Assembly (NCBI GenBank): GCA_013697245.1
Contig: JACCXH010000017.1
Coordinates: 1-47,281 of the forward strand
Direction: 5' to 3'
DNA length: 47,281 nucleotides
From: Bacteroidota bacterium
GTDB taxonomy: Bacteria > Bacteroidota > Bacteroidia > B-17B0 > Aurantibacillaceae
Translations under genes and position numbers: made by a program
Notes under the pieces: model-generated
What the model saw: the letters and a program-made list of their open reading frames with translations, nothing else
What the model was told of the DNA's origin: nothing
Database searches by the model: none
In this document: one piece after another, positions 18,448-25,858 of the stretch
Position numbering within the stretch: the stretch's first letter is position 1
Layout: each line of letters starts with the position of its first letter

Positions 18448-18466
18448 GTTTCTTCTTTATTTAACG

Positions 18467-18497
18467 CAAAATTATAACTTTTCCCCATGATGGCAAT
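18467..18497 (-). promoter_or_regulatory. Promoter of the universal stress protein gene
   Basis: On the minus strand an ATTG element (18494-18497) is followed after exactly 19 nt by TAATTTTG (18467-18474), matching the Bacteroidota -33/-7 arrangement (TTTG, TAnnTTTG) with one mismatch. The -7 box is 20 nt from the start codon. Confidence 0.5.
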
Positions 18498-18511
18498 ATT
18501 TTTGTGATTTT

Positions 18512-18542
18512 TTTGTTAAAACAGATTTTTTTACGATATTTG
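18512..18542 (+). promoter_or_regulatory. Promoter of rpsP
   Basis: TTTG at 18512-18515 is followed after 19 nt by GATATTTG at 18535-18542, one mismatch from TAnnTTTG. It is 27 nt upstream of the rpsP ATG and lies back to back with the divergent stress-protein promoter. Confidence 0.5.
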
Positions 18543-18568
18543 CAGCCTTAATTTTAAAACTTAAACAA

Positions 18569-19105
18569 ATGGCAGTAAAGATTAGACTACAGAGACACGG
18601 AAAAAAGGATTCAGCCTTCTTTCATGTGGTAGTTGCGGATGGTCGTGCACCTCGCGATGGAAAGTTTATTGAAAAATTAGGTGTTTATAACCCTAATTCA
18701 AATCCGGCAACAATTGACATTAACTTTGATTCAACTTTGGATTGGTTAATGAAAGGCGCTCAACCTACAGATACTTGTCGTGCGATATTATCGTACAAAG
18801 GTATTATGATGAAAAAACACTTATTAGAAGGTGTAAAAAAAGGCGCTTTAACTGAAGCACAGGTTGAACAAAAATTCAGCAAGTGGTTAAGTGAAAAAGA
18901 GGGTAAAGTTGTTAGTAAAAAAGACAAATTGAAATCTGAAGGCACTAAAAAAGTGGCAGATAAATTTAAAGCAGAAACTGCTTTAAAAGAATCAAAAGCG
19001 GCTAAAATTGCAGCTAAGAACATTGCGGCAGCTGAAAAAGTTGAAACACCGGTTAACGATGCTCCTGTAACAGATGCACCTGCAACTGATGAAACACCAG
19101 CATAA
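18569..19105 (+). CDS. rpsP: 30S ribosomal protein S16 with C-terminal extension
   Basis: The first ~80 residues are a standard S16 domain: [41 protein letters not shown] is recognisable, with the later [15 protein letters not shown] region. The protein is 178 residues against ~80-90 in E. coli. The extra ~95 residues are rich in Lys and Ala, ending in Asp/Pro/Thr repeats ([14 protein letters not shown]). Such tails are usual in Bacteroidota S16 proteins and are probably disordered. The gene has its own promoter and terminator. The rimM and trmD genes that often follow rpsP elsewhere are absent, so it stands alone here. Confidence 0.97.
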   Translation: MAVKIRLQRHGKKDSAFFHVVVADGRAPRDGKFIEKLGVYNPNSNPATIDINFDSTLDWLMKGAQPTDTCRAILSYKGIMMKKHLLEGVKKGALTEAQVEQKFSKWLSEKEGKVVSKKDKLKSEGTKKVADKFKAETALKESKAAKIAAKNIAAAEKVETPVNDAPVTDAPATDETPA

Positions 19106-19124
19106 TTTTCTTTCTAAAAACATT

Positions 19125-19152
19125 AAAAACCGCTTTTAGGCGGTTTTTTTTT
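19125..19152 (+). terminator. Intrinsic terminator of rpsP
   Basis: The stem AAAAACCGC / GCGGTTTTT (loop TTTTAG) is followed by a T-run. It starts 20 bp after the rpsP stop and ends just before the next gene, whose start lies 14 bp beyond. Confidence 0.85.
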
Positions 19153-19166
19153 GCTATTTTGTGGGC

Positions 19167-20018
19167 ATGTATGTACTGATTGCAGATAGTGGTTCTACAA
19201 AAACCGATTGGGTTCTTTTAAAAGGATCACAAATTGTTAAGCGCGTTAAAACAATTGGTTTCAATCCTTATTTTCAATCTATTGATCAAATAAGCCTTGA
19301 GATCTTAAATAATTTAAAACCACATTTAATTGAAGAACTTAACAAGATCAAAGTGGTTCATTATTATGGCGCAGGCTGTTCTACGTTTGAGAATTGCATG
19401 TTGATAGAACATTGTTTAACCATTACTTTGAACGTTGCTAAGATCAATGTTTCGCACGATTTGCTGGCTGCAGCAAGAGCCTTATGCAAAAAAGAATATG
19501 GCATTGCTTGCATATTGGGTACAGGTAGCAATAGTTGTTTGTATAACGGAAAATTTATTTTGGAGAACATTCCTTCGGTTGGATATTTATGGGGTGATTA
19601 CGGCAGTGGCGCCCAAATTGGTAAGAATTTTATCCGCGAATATTTTGAAGGTAATCTTCCTCCTGAATTAAAAAAATCATTCGAAAAAGAAGGGTATAAC
19701 CGCGAGGAAATTTTAAACAATACTTATAAAAAGAACATGCCCAGCCGTTACCTGGCCTCAGTTTGCATGTTTGTAGGAAAAAATAAAGAGCATCCTTTTA
19801 TTGAGAAAGTGTTATTTGAATGTTTCGATTCTTTTTTTGTGCAACAGGTAAATAAGTATTCCGATTCAAAATCATACAAGGTGCATACCGTTGGGTCGAT
19901 CGGATTTTATCATAAAGAACTTTTTGCCAAAGTGGCTGCCAAGCATGGTTGCCAAATGGGCAATGTTATTCAATCGCCTATAGATGGTTTAATTGACTAT
20001 CATTCACAAACTAAATGA
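19167..20018 (+). CDS. BadF/BadG/BcrA/BcrD-family ATPase, probable N-acetylglucosamine kinase
   Basis: This 283-residue protein has the actin/hexokinase-type ATPase fold: the phosphate-1 loop LIADSGSTKTDWVLL, the phosphate-2 region ACILGTGSNSCLYNGK, and SVGYLWGDYGSGAQIGK. This pattern fits the N-acetylglucosamine kinase-like branch of the BadF family, suggesting cytoplasmic phosphorylation of amino sugars, perhaps from cell-wall recycling. The substrate is inferred. I chose ATG 19167 over a GTG two codons earlier. The gene begins right behind the rpsP terminator and overlaps the next gene by 4 bp (ATGA), so translation of the two is coupled. Confidence 0.83.
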   Translation: MYVLIADSGSTKTDWVLLKGSQIVKRVKTIGFNPYFQSIDQISLEILNNLKPHLIEELNKIKVVHYYGAGCSTFENCMLIEHCLTITLNVAKINVSHDLLAAARALCKKEYGIACILGTGSNSCLYNGKFILENIPSVGYLWGDYGSGAQIGKNFIREYFEGNLPPELKKSFEKEGYNREEILNNTYKKNMPSRYLASVCMFVGKNKEHPFIEKVLFECFDSFFVQQVNKYSDSKSYKVHTVGSIGFYHKELFAKVAAKHGCQMGNVIQSPIDGLIDYHSQTK

Positions 20019-20794
20019 TTTATGTTTTAATAGCCGTTACATCACTTTTTGCTTCCTTCCTGACTTTCTTTTCCGGATTTGGATTAGGCACCATTCTATT
20101 ACCTGTTTTTGCAATTTATTACCCGCTGCCCATTGCTGTTGCTTTAACGGCTTGTGTTCATTTATTGAACAACCTATTTAAATTGGGCCTGCTGTATAAA
20201 AATATCAATTGGAAAATTGGTTTTAAATTCGGTATTCCCTCTTTGATAGCTGCGTTCTTTGGCGCCTGGGCCCTAAAGGATATTGATAAACTGAAGAGCG
20301 CAATTGTTTCATACTCTTTAAATGGTAATGAGTTTATTATTACCTGGCCGGGCCTTATAATAGGCTCTTTAATAATTTTATTTGCGATCATTGAATTAGT
20401 ACCTAAACTTTCTGAATTTTCTTTTCATGAAAAATATTTAATACCCGGAGGTCTGTTAAGTGGCTTCTTTGGCGGCTTTAGCGGGCATCAGGGTTCTATT
20501 AGAAGTGCATTTTTATTGCGTTTAAAATTAGAGAGAAGCGTTTTTATTGCCACCGGTGTTTTTATTGCTTGCCTTGTAGATGTTATCCGCATTTCTTTTT
20601 ACACGAGTTTTTCAGAATTAAAAAATGGTGAAAGTAATTTTGCTTTATTGTTGTTAGCTATTTTTACAGCTTGGATAGGTGCTTTTGTGGGAAATAAATT
20701 ATTTAAAAAAACAAGTCTTCAGTTTTTTAAATGGTTTGTTGGTATATTTATGTTAGCAATGGGTATTTTAATTATACTTGGTATAATACGATGA
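20015..20794 (+). CDS. TauE/SafE (TSUP) family membrane permease
   Basis: This 259-residue protein has about eight hydrophobic segments and two repeated halves, as in the TSUP family of sulfite, sulfonate or organic-anion exporters. FSGFGLGTILLPVFAIYYPLPIAVALTACVHLLNNLFKLGL in the first half pairs with LLSGFFGGFSGHQGSIRSAFLL in the second, both family signatures. The transported compound is unknown. It overlaps the genes on both sides by 4 bp (ATGA junctions), so the three products are made together. The neighbours give no clear clue to a sulfur compound. Confidence 0.86.
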   Translation: MIYVLIAVTSLFASFLTFFSGFGLGTILLPVFAIYYPLPIAVALTACVHLLNNLFKLGLLYKNINWKIGFKFGIPSLIAAFFGAWALKDIDKLKSAIVSYSLNGNEFIITWPGLIIGSLIILFAIIELVPKLSEFSFHEKYLIPGGLLSGFFGGFSGHQGSIRSAFLLRLKLERSVFIATGVFIACLVDVIRISFYTSFSELKNGESNFALLLLAIFTAWIGAFVGNKLFKKTSLQFFKWFVGIFMLAMGILIILGIIR

Positions 20795-22242
20795 TAAAGA
20801 AACTGCTCTTCTTAAGTTTTATTGAAGGGTCTGTTGTAATGGCAGCAGAACTCTGTGGCGCAAAACTGCTGGCGCCTGTGTTTGGCAGTAGCTTATATGT
20901 GTGGGCTTCTGTTATGGGCTTAACATTAACGGCATTAGCTTTAGGTTATTTTTTTGGAGGAATGATAAGTGAAAAGACAGAGCAACATTCAAAAAAATTA
21001 TTTCATACCCTTATCTTTGCTTCTTTATTTGTGGTATTAATGCCGGTATTAAGTCGTTATGTTATTCCATGGATCTCTTATTTGCCTTTTTTAATTGCGG
21101 TTGTACTAAGCACTTTTATATTGTTATTTTTGCCGGTATTTTTTTTGGGGGCCACATCGCCGTTGTTCATTTACATTCAAACAAAAGAAAACAGTATGTC
21201 GGGTAGGGTAAGTGGCACAGTGTACGCGGTATCTACCCTTGGCGGTATAATTGCCACTTTTTTGTGTGGTTTTTATTTGATCCCGGCTATTGGTTTAACA
21301 TATTGTTTAATGCTGTTTGGCGCTTTATTATTTTTAACCAGTTGTATCATTTTCAGATCTTACAAGATCGTTCACATGATCTTATTTACCGGGTTTATTT
21401 ATTTAAACATGCAGTTTACACTGCTAAAAAATAACAATTTATTCTTTGGTAATAGTATTTTAGGGCAACTGGAAGTAGTGGATGTTATAAATGAAAAAAA
21501 AGAACCTATCAGGATCTTAAAAATAAATAGCATTATTCAAACAGAAATGAGCTTAAATACCAGCCGGTCGGTATCTGAATATGTAAAATTACTAGATACA
21601 CTTGTACCTTATTCTGCCTCGCCAAAGAGTGCACTGGTGTTGGGTTTAGGTGGCGGCTTAACAGCCAACCTGTTTAGTTCTAAAAATTATATTACCGATG
21701 GTGTTGAGTTTGACAAAGGAATAATTGACGCGGCCAACAACTATTTTTATCTCAGTAAAAATGTAAAAGCAATTTGTTCTGACGCACGTTATTTTTTAAA
21801 TAACTGTATTAAAAAATACGATCTTCTTTTAGTTGACATTTTTAAAGCAGAAGAGCAGCCCTCGCATGTTATTACAGCAGAGAGCCTCGAAAAATTAAAA
21901 CAAAATCTTAACCCATCAGCAGTAATAATTATTAACTGGCATGGATATATGAAGGGCGAGAAAGGGATGGGCAGCAGTATTTTATTTAACACAATTGCCA
22001 ACGCCGGTTATCATGTAAAAATATGTTCTGCATCACATAATGAGAATTACCGTAATTTATTATTTGTTTGCTCCTTAGATACAATGATACTAAATAATTT
22101 ACCGTTTCAAATTGACTCGGAGTTTAAAAAGACAACTCTTTTAAATACCGACGATAAACCCTTGTTCGAAAAGTACAATGCCCTTGCTAATAAGGCCTGG
22201 CGAAGCAATTACCTTAATTATTACCAGTCTGTTTCTAAATAA
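20791..22242 (+). CDS. Membrane-anchored spermidine synthase-like protein
   Basis: This 483-residue protein starts at the ATG overlapping the permease stop. Residues ~1-215 form about seven membrane helices (SFIEGSVVMAAELCGAKLLAPVFG is the usual first one). The rest is a cytoplasmic class I methyltransferase-like domain of the polyamine synthase fold, with ALVLGLGGGLTANLF (nucleotide loop), GVEFDKGIIDAA, CSDARYFL and LLLVDIF. The acidic residues expected for aminopropyl transfer are only partly evident, so real spermidine synthesis is uncertain. It is often annotated as a fused-MFS/spermidine synthase. It is the last gene of the three-gene coupled operon. Confidence 0.82.
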   Translation: MIKKLLFLSFIEGSVVMAAELCGAKLLAPVFGSSLYVWASVMGLTLTALALGYFFGGMISEKTEQHSKKLFHTLIFASLFVVLMPVLSRYVIPWISYLPFLIAVVLSTFILLFLPVFFLGATSPLFIYIQTKENSMSGRVSGTVYAVSTLGGIIATFLCGFYLIPAIGLTYCLMLFGALLFLTSCIIFRSYKIVHMILFTGFIYLNMQFTLLKNNNLFFGNSILGQLEVVDVINEKKEPIRILKINSIIQTEMSLNTSRSVSEYVKLLDTLVPYSASPKSALVLGLGGGLTANLFSSKNYITDGVEFDKGIIDAANNYFYLSKNVKAICSDARYFLNNCIKKYDLLLVDIFKAEEQPSHVITAESLEKLKQNLNPSAVIIINWHGYMKGEKGMGSSILFNTIANAGYHVKICSASHNENYRNLLFVCSLDTMILNNLPFQIDSEFKKTTLLNTDDKPLFEKYNALANKAWRSNYLNYYQSVSK

Positions 22243-22245
22243 GAT

Positions 22246-22324
22246 TTAACCGTAAAGAATACTAAAGACCTATTTTGTATTTTCTTTGTGTTCATGGTGC
22301 ATTCTTAATACCCTTAGTGGTTAA
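22246..22324. repeat. 79-bp imperfect inverted repeat
   Basis: The left arm reads TTAACCGTAAAGAATACTAA. The reverse complement of the right arm reads TTAACCACTAAGGGTATTAA, so the arms match at most positions around a T-rich centre containing TTTTCTTTGTGTTCATGG. It starts 3 bp after the spermidine synthase-like gene. It resembles the degenerate TTAACCAC-AAG type intergenic repeat known from environmental genomes (from memory, unverified) and may act as a 3' mRNA hairpin. Confidence 0.55.
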
Positions 22325-22390
22325 TTTTATGTAGTTATTAAAAAACTTTACACATTTCAATAAAATTCAAGAAAAAATGAAAAAAGGGAT

Positions 22391-22398
22391 TATATTTG
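22391..22398 (+). promoter_or_regulatory. Probable -7 promoter box of the lipoprotein gene
   Basis: TATATTTG matches TAnnTTTG exactly, 18 nt before the ATG at 22417. No TTTG is present at the -33 position. Confidence 0.4.
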
Positions 22399-22416
22399 CT
22401 ATCAAAATTTATAAAA

Positions 22417-23277
22417 ATGAACAAAATACTTTACGTAGCAGGCTTTTCGTTATTGGCAATTTTAAATTCTTGTGGTGATAAACAAGCCGATGAATTTAAG
22501 GATACTGCTGACTCTGTTGTTACAGATAATACACCAAAAGATACCACTGCTATAACGGTTAACGAGGATACAAAATTTAAATTTGATTTTGCTATAGCAA
22601 ATATTCCTTCACCGGTTTCAAGTGTTAACCAATTATCAAGCTGGGGTGTGCCTTATAATAGTGCTTTTTTATTGGATACAAAAAAGCAATTAACAGGCGA
22701 TGAGTTCTTTAAAGCCGCACAATTAGGTGCTTTTAATATTGACATGTCTTACGCCATGGTAAATAATGTAGGTGAAGATGTATTAAAATACATGAAAGCG
22801 GTTTTAATAAAATCAGATGCCTTAGGTTTAAAAAGCGCAGTAGACCAAATGGTTGGAAAACGTGCAGAAAGCAATATTGCCAATAAAGATTCATTGCTAA
22901 GAATATTAGATGAGATCTTTGTAAAAAGCGATTCCTATTTAAGAACTAACGAGCGTGTTTATACAGCTGCCGCTGTGTTTGCAGGGTCTTGGGTAGAAGC
23001 TTTATATTTAACTTGTAAAGTTACTGAAGCAGGAACTGATCCCGCTGTAAAAGAAAAGGGGTATAAAGAATTATGGGACCAACGTTTTTACCTTAAAAAT
23101 CTATCTGAACTATTAGCAGAGTATAAAGACAAAAAAGAATGTGTGGCTTTAAACGACCAATTTAAAGTTGTATTAAACGAAATTACCGCTATTAAAGACC
23201 CAAAAGATTTTAAAGAGGCGAATTTTAAATCTATCTCTGAAAAAATTTACGGTTTGCGCAGCTCTATTATTAAATAA
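22417..23277 (+). CDS. Lipoprotein of unknown function
   Basis: This 286-residue protein starts at ATG 22417, giving a clean lipoprotein signal MNKILYVAGFSLLAILNSC with lipobox LNSC. An in-frame TTG seven codons earlier is less likely. After a Thr/Asp-rich linker (~20-55) the protein is mostly alpha-helical (for example SYAMVNNVGEDVLKYMKAVL, LRILDEIFVKSDSYL and a YTAAAVFAGSWVEALYL segment). I do not recognise a family. It has its own promoter-like box and its own terminator, so it is a single-gene unit. Confidence 0.85.
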   Translation: MNKILYVAGFSLLAILNSCGDKQADEFKDTADSVVTDNTPKDTTAITVNEDTKFKFDFAIANIPSPVSSVNQLSSWGVPYNSAFLLDTKKQLTGDEFFKAAQLGAFNIDMSYAMVNNVGEDVLKYMKAVLIKSDALGLKSAVDQMVGKRAESNIANKDSLLRILDEIFVKSDSYLRTNERVYTAAAVFAGSWVEALYLTCKVTEAGTDPAVKEKGYKELWDQRFYLKNLSELLAEYKDKKECVALNDQFKVVLNEITAIKDPKDFKEANFKSISEKIYGLRSSIIK

Positions 23278-23297
23278 TTAATAGATCAATAAGTTTT

Positions 23298-23328
23298 AAA
23301 CCTTCGATAATATCGGAGGTTTTTTTTT
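23298..23328 (+). terminator. Intrinsic terminator of the lipoprotein gene
   Basis: The stem CCTTCGAT / ATCGGAGG (one T-G pair, loop AAT) is flanked by AAA and a run of nine Ts, 21 bp after the stop codon. Confidence 0.85.
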
Positions 23329-23379
23329 GCAAATGCGCGCTTATTTTTTGTAATTTTAATTAAGTAAATACCCTTAAAT

Positions 23380-24957
23380 ATGAAAAATTTTATACTTGCA
23401 ACATTTATACTGATTTCAGCTTTGGCCAGCTCACAATCCAACTATCAGCGTAAATTATTTCAAGCTCCTGCAACAGGAACAGTTTCTGAAGTTGTTTATT
23501 CGAATGAATATAACACTACCACCTTTGTTATTGAAAATTTAATTGGAACGGGACAGTATTCAGGTTTTTCTACCATCACTAAATTTACAACTACCACCGG
23601 TAATGTAACCAGCAGCAAATCTTTTTCTATTGCAGGTTATGATCTTGCGATTAAAAGTGTTGTAAAAAGTAATCAAATACTTTATATGGTAGCAAGTTTA
23701 ACTAACTCTGCCGGCGTAACAGGCATGATCATTAAATATAATTTAAGTACCAATACCAGTTCATGGAGAAGAACGGTTGCTATTAGTCAAACACCATATG
23801 TTTTAAATACGATTGCTTTTGATAACGATAAATATTTATATGCAGTAGGAGCTTGCAATCATTTTGCTTTTAACAGTGATCTTTTTGTGACCAAACTAGA
23901 TACCAATGGTACTTTGCTTTGGGTAAAAGAATTGGGTGAAAATAGTTTGCAACACATTCCTTCTTCAATTATATACAATGGTAAAAGAGAGTTGTATGTT
24001 ACAAGTAATGGAACCCTTACAACCAATAGTTATGCTATTACATTACGATTAGATTCCGCAGGAACTATATTAAATACGAATGTGTTAAATACGATTGTTT
24101 CTACGGGTTTTAGAGAAAAATTCTCTGCTATTTTAAATGGAAAATTAGTGACCATTGATAAAACAGTTAATTCGGCAACGGGTGACGCCGGACCATTCCT
24201 GATTAGATCAATGGATAGTACTTTAAGTGTAATTACTACCAAAACATTAACTGGGGTAAATATCAAACAAATATTCTCCAACAACGTTAACCTTTTAGTA
24301 ACCGGCCTTGCGCCTGTGAATACAGGTTTTCCGGGCTTTAGAACCATTCGTTTTGATGCTGCGTTAAATGTATATGGTTCGCGTTACTTTAAAAAAATTA
24401 GCACAACAAATAATACGAGCTCGGCTTCTGCCTGCATTGTTACAAATAATAATTCGTATCATTTTTTTAAAGCTAACGGAAATGATACACTAACTTATGT
24501 AAGGACGGATATTTTTGAAGGAGTTGGCTGCCGGGACACAGCATATGCACCAGCTTCTGTAGCACTTGCATACTCTGTTTCGCCATACACCTTTACAGTA
24601 ATGCCAATAACCGGAACATTAACCACTATCACCATACCAATTACAACAGTTACTTATTCTTCTACCAGTTTATGCACTGCTATAACAACCGGCGTTAATT
24701 CTATTTCAGAAAACGGAGTGCTTAGTGTTTATCCAAATCCGGCTAAAGAAATGCTAAATGTTAGATTTGAAATGATAAATGGAGAAGAGAAACATATCAA
24801 ATTTATAAATTCTTTAGGCCAGGTTTTAATTGATCAAAGGTCTACTGATGATAATTTAAAGTTTGATATTAATAATTTTCAAAAAGGTATTTATTTTATT
24901 TCGATGTATAACACCAATAACGAACTCATATACATTAAGAAATTCATTAAGGAATAA
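23380..24957 (+). CDS. Secreted protein with T9SS type A sorting domain
   Basis: This 525-residue protein has a signal peptide (MKNFILATFILISALASSQ). Residues ~20-440 are beta-rich, Ser/Thr/Asn-rich repeats with propeller-like strands (for example DNDKYLYAVGACNHFAFNSD and LFVTKLDTNGTLLWVKEL), of no clearly assigned enzyme family. The C-terminus (~445-525) is a T9SS sorting domain: ENGVLSVYPNPAKEMLNVRF, KFINSLGQVLID, FQKGIYFISMYN and IYIKKFIKE. It should be exported through the type IX system and attached to or released from the cell surface. It ends just before a terminator shared with a convergent T9SS gene. Confidence 0.88.
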   Translation: MKNFILATFILISALASSQSNYQRKLFQAPATGTVSEVVYSNEYNTTTFVIENLIGTGQYSGFSTITKFTTTTGNVTSSKSFSIAGYDLAIKSVVKSNQILYMVASLTNSAGVTGMIIKYNLSTNTSSWRRTVAISQTPYVLNTIAFDNDKYLYAVGACNHFAFNSDLFVTKLDTNGTLLWVKELGENSLQHIPSSIIYNGKRELYVTSNGTLTTNSYAITLRLDSAGTILNTNVLNTIVSTGFREKFSAILNGKLVTIDKTVNSATGDAGPFLIRSMDSTLSVITTKTLTGVNIKQIFSNNVNLLVTGLAPVNTGFPGFRTIRFDAALNVYGSRYFKKISTTNNTSSASACIVTNNNSYHFFKANGNDTLTYVRTDIFEGVGCRDTAYAPASVALAYSVSPYTFTVMPITGTLTTITIPITTVTYSSTSLCTAITTGVNSISENGVLSVYPNPAKEMLNVRFEMINGEEKHIKFINSLGQVLIDQRSTDDNLKFDINNFQKGIYFISMYNTNNELIYIKKFIKE

Positions 24958-24961
24958 AAAG

Positions 24962-24992
24962 AAACCTCCGGCCTAATTGGTCGGAGGTTTTT
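24962..24992. terminator. Bidirectional intrinsic terminator between convergent T9SS genes
   Basis: The stem AAACCTCCGGCC / GGTCGGAGGTTT (one G-T pair, loop TAATT) is followed by Ts, with As on the other side, 4 bp after the plus-strand stop and 12 bp from the minus-strand stop. Confidence 0.87.
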
Positions 24993-25004
24993 GTTTGATG
25001 TAAT

Positions 25005-25736
25005 TTATTTCTGTACAATAATCTTTTTATTTACCTCTCCATCAGAAAGCCTTACTTTTACAAAATAAACACCGCTGGCGTAAGAAGAAGTGTTCAGGTC
25101 TATCTTTTGCTCTCCTTGATACATGGTGCCCGTATAAAGTGTTGAAATGACTTTTCCGGTTATGTCAGAAATGGTAACATTTACTTTTTCTTCTTTTGCC
25201 AATACAAATTTTAATTCGCCTTTATCTGCCACCGGGTTTGGTGAAAAACTTAATTCTTTGATATTAGCGCTAAAGTTCTTTATGCCCGTAGATGCTGCAC
25301 AAACCTGGATGTTACCGGATAATAACGAAGCGTTATTGCTTTTAGAAGTTTCGGTAATGGCATTTGCAGTATCAGCCCAAACACCAATACGGTAATTGGA
25401 TGCAGGCGCCGGTAAACAGCAATAATTATTCATATCAATATTCCAGTTGCTGATAGTGATACAAGCATTACCGCTTAATGAATTTATGGTTGTCTGGTCG
25501 AGCACCCAGTGCTTTTGAGATGATGTCTCATAAAGATATACCCCAACAAGGAATGAGCCCGCGGAAGAAGAGCCGTTGTTACAAATATCAACCGAAAGGC
25601 TTGTTATTTGATTGTTACAGTTGGTAGGCGGATTATAAGAATAATTTAATCCTATTGTCAGGTCAACCTGTGCCGACATTAAACTTGGAATAGCGAATAA
25701 ACAAATGGCCGCTGCTTTTTGTAAAATTGTTTTCAT
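25005..25736 (-). CDS. Secreted CARDB-like protein with T9SS sorting domain
   Basis: This 243-residue protein has the signal peptide MKTILQKAAAICLFAIPSLMSAQ. The ATG at 25736 is chosen over an upstream TTG. Residues ~22-150 resemble a CARDB/APHP-type adhesion domain (VDLTIGLNYSYNPP, LSVDICNNGSSSAGSFLVGVYLYE, ITETSKSNNASLLSGNIQV). Residues ~165-243 form a T9SS sorting domain (LSFSPNPVADKGELKF, ISDITGKVI, YASGVYFVKVRLSDG, KKIIVQK). It is probably a small cell-surface protein. The ligand is not known. Confidence 0.86.
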   Translation of the reverse strand: MKTILQKAAAICLFAIPSLMSAQVDLTIGLNYSYNPPTNCNNQITSLSVDICNNGSSSAGSFLVGVYLYETSSQKHWVLDQTTINSLSGNACITISNWNIDMNNYCCLPAPASNYRIGVWADTANAITETSKSNNASLLSGNIQVCAASTGIKNFSANIKELSFSPNPVADKGELKFVLAKEEKVNVTISDITGKVISTLYTGTMYQGEQKIDLNTSSYASGVYFVKVRLSDGEVNKKIIVQK

Positions 25737-25858
25737 GATGATTTGGGTTTTAAATTGTTTCCACAAATTTCTGCAGGATGCAAAAAAAACTCAGTAAACT
25801 TTGTTGCGAAGAAATGTAATTAGGTTGCACAATCTTAAAGTGCTGAGCGACAGTCGGT

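Noticed and set aside
20731-20790. Upstream start for the spermidine synthase-like gene
   Set aside because: The extra 20 residues lie in the permease gene and do not look like a signal. The ATG at 20791 forms an ATGA overlap as at the previous junction.
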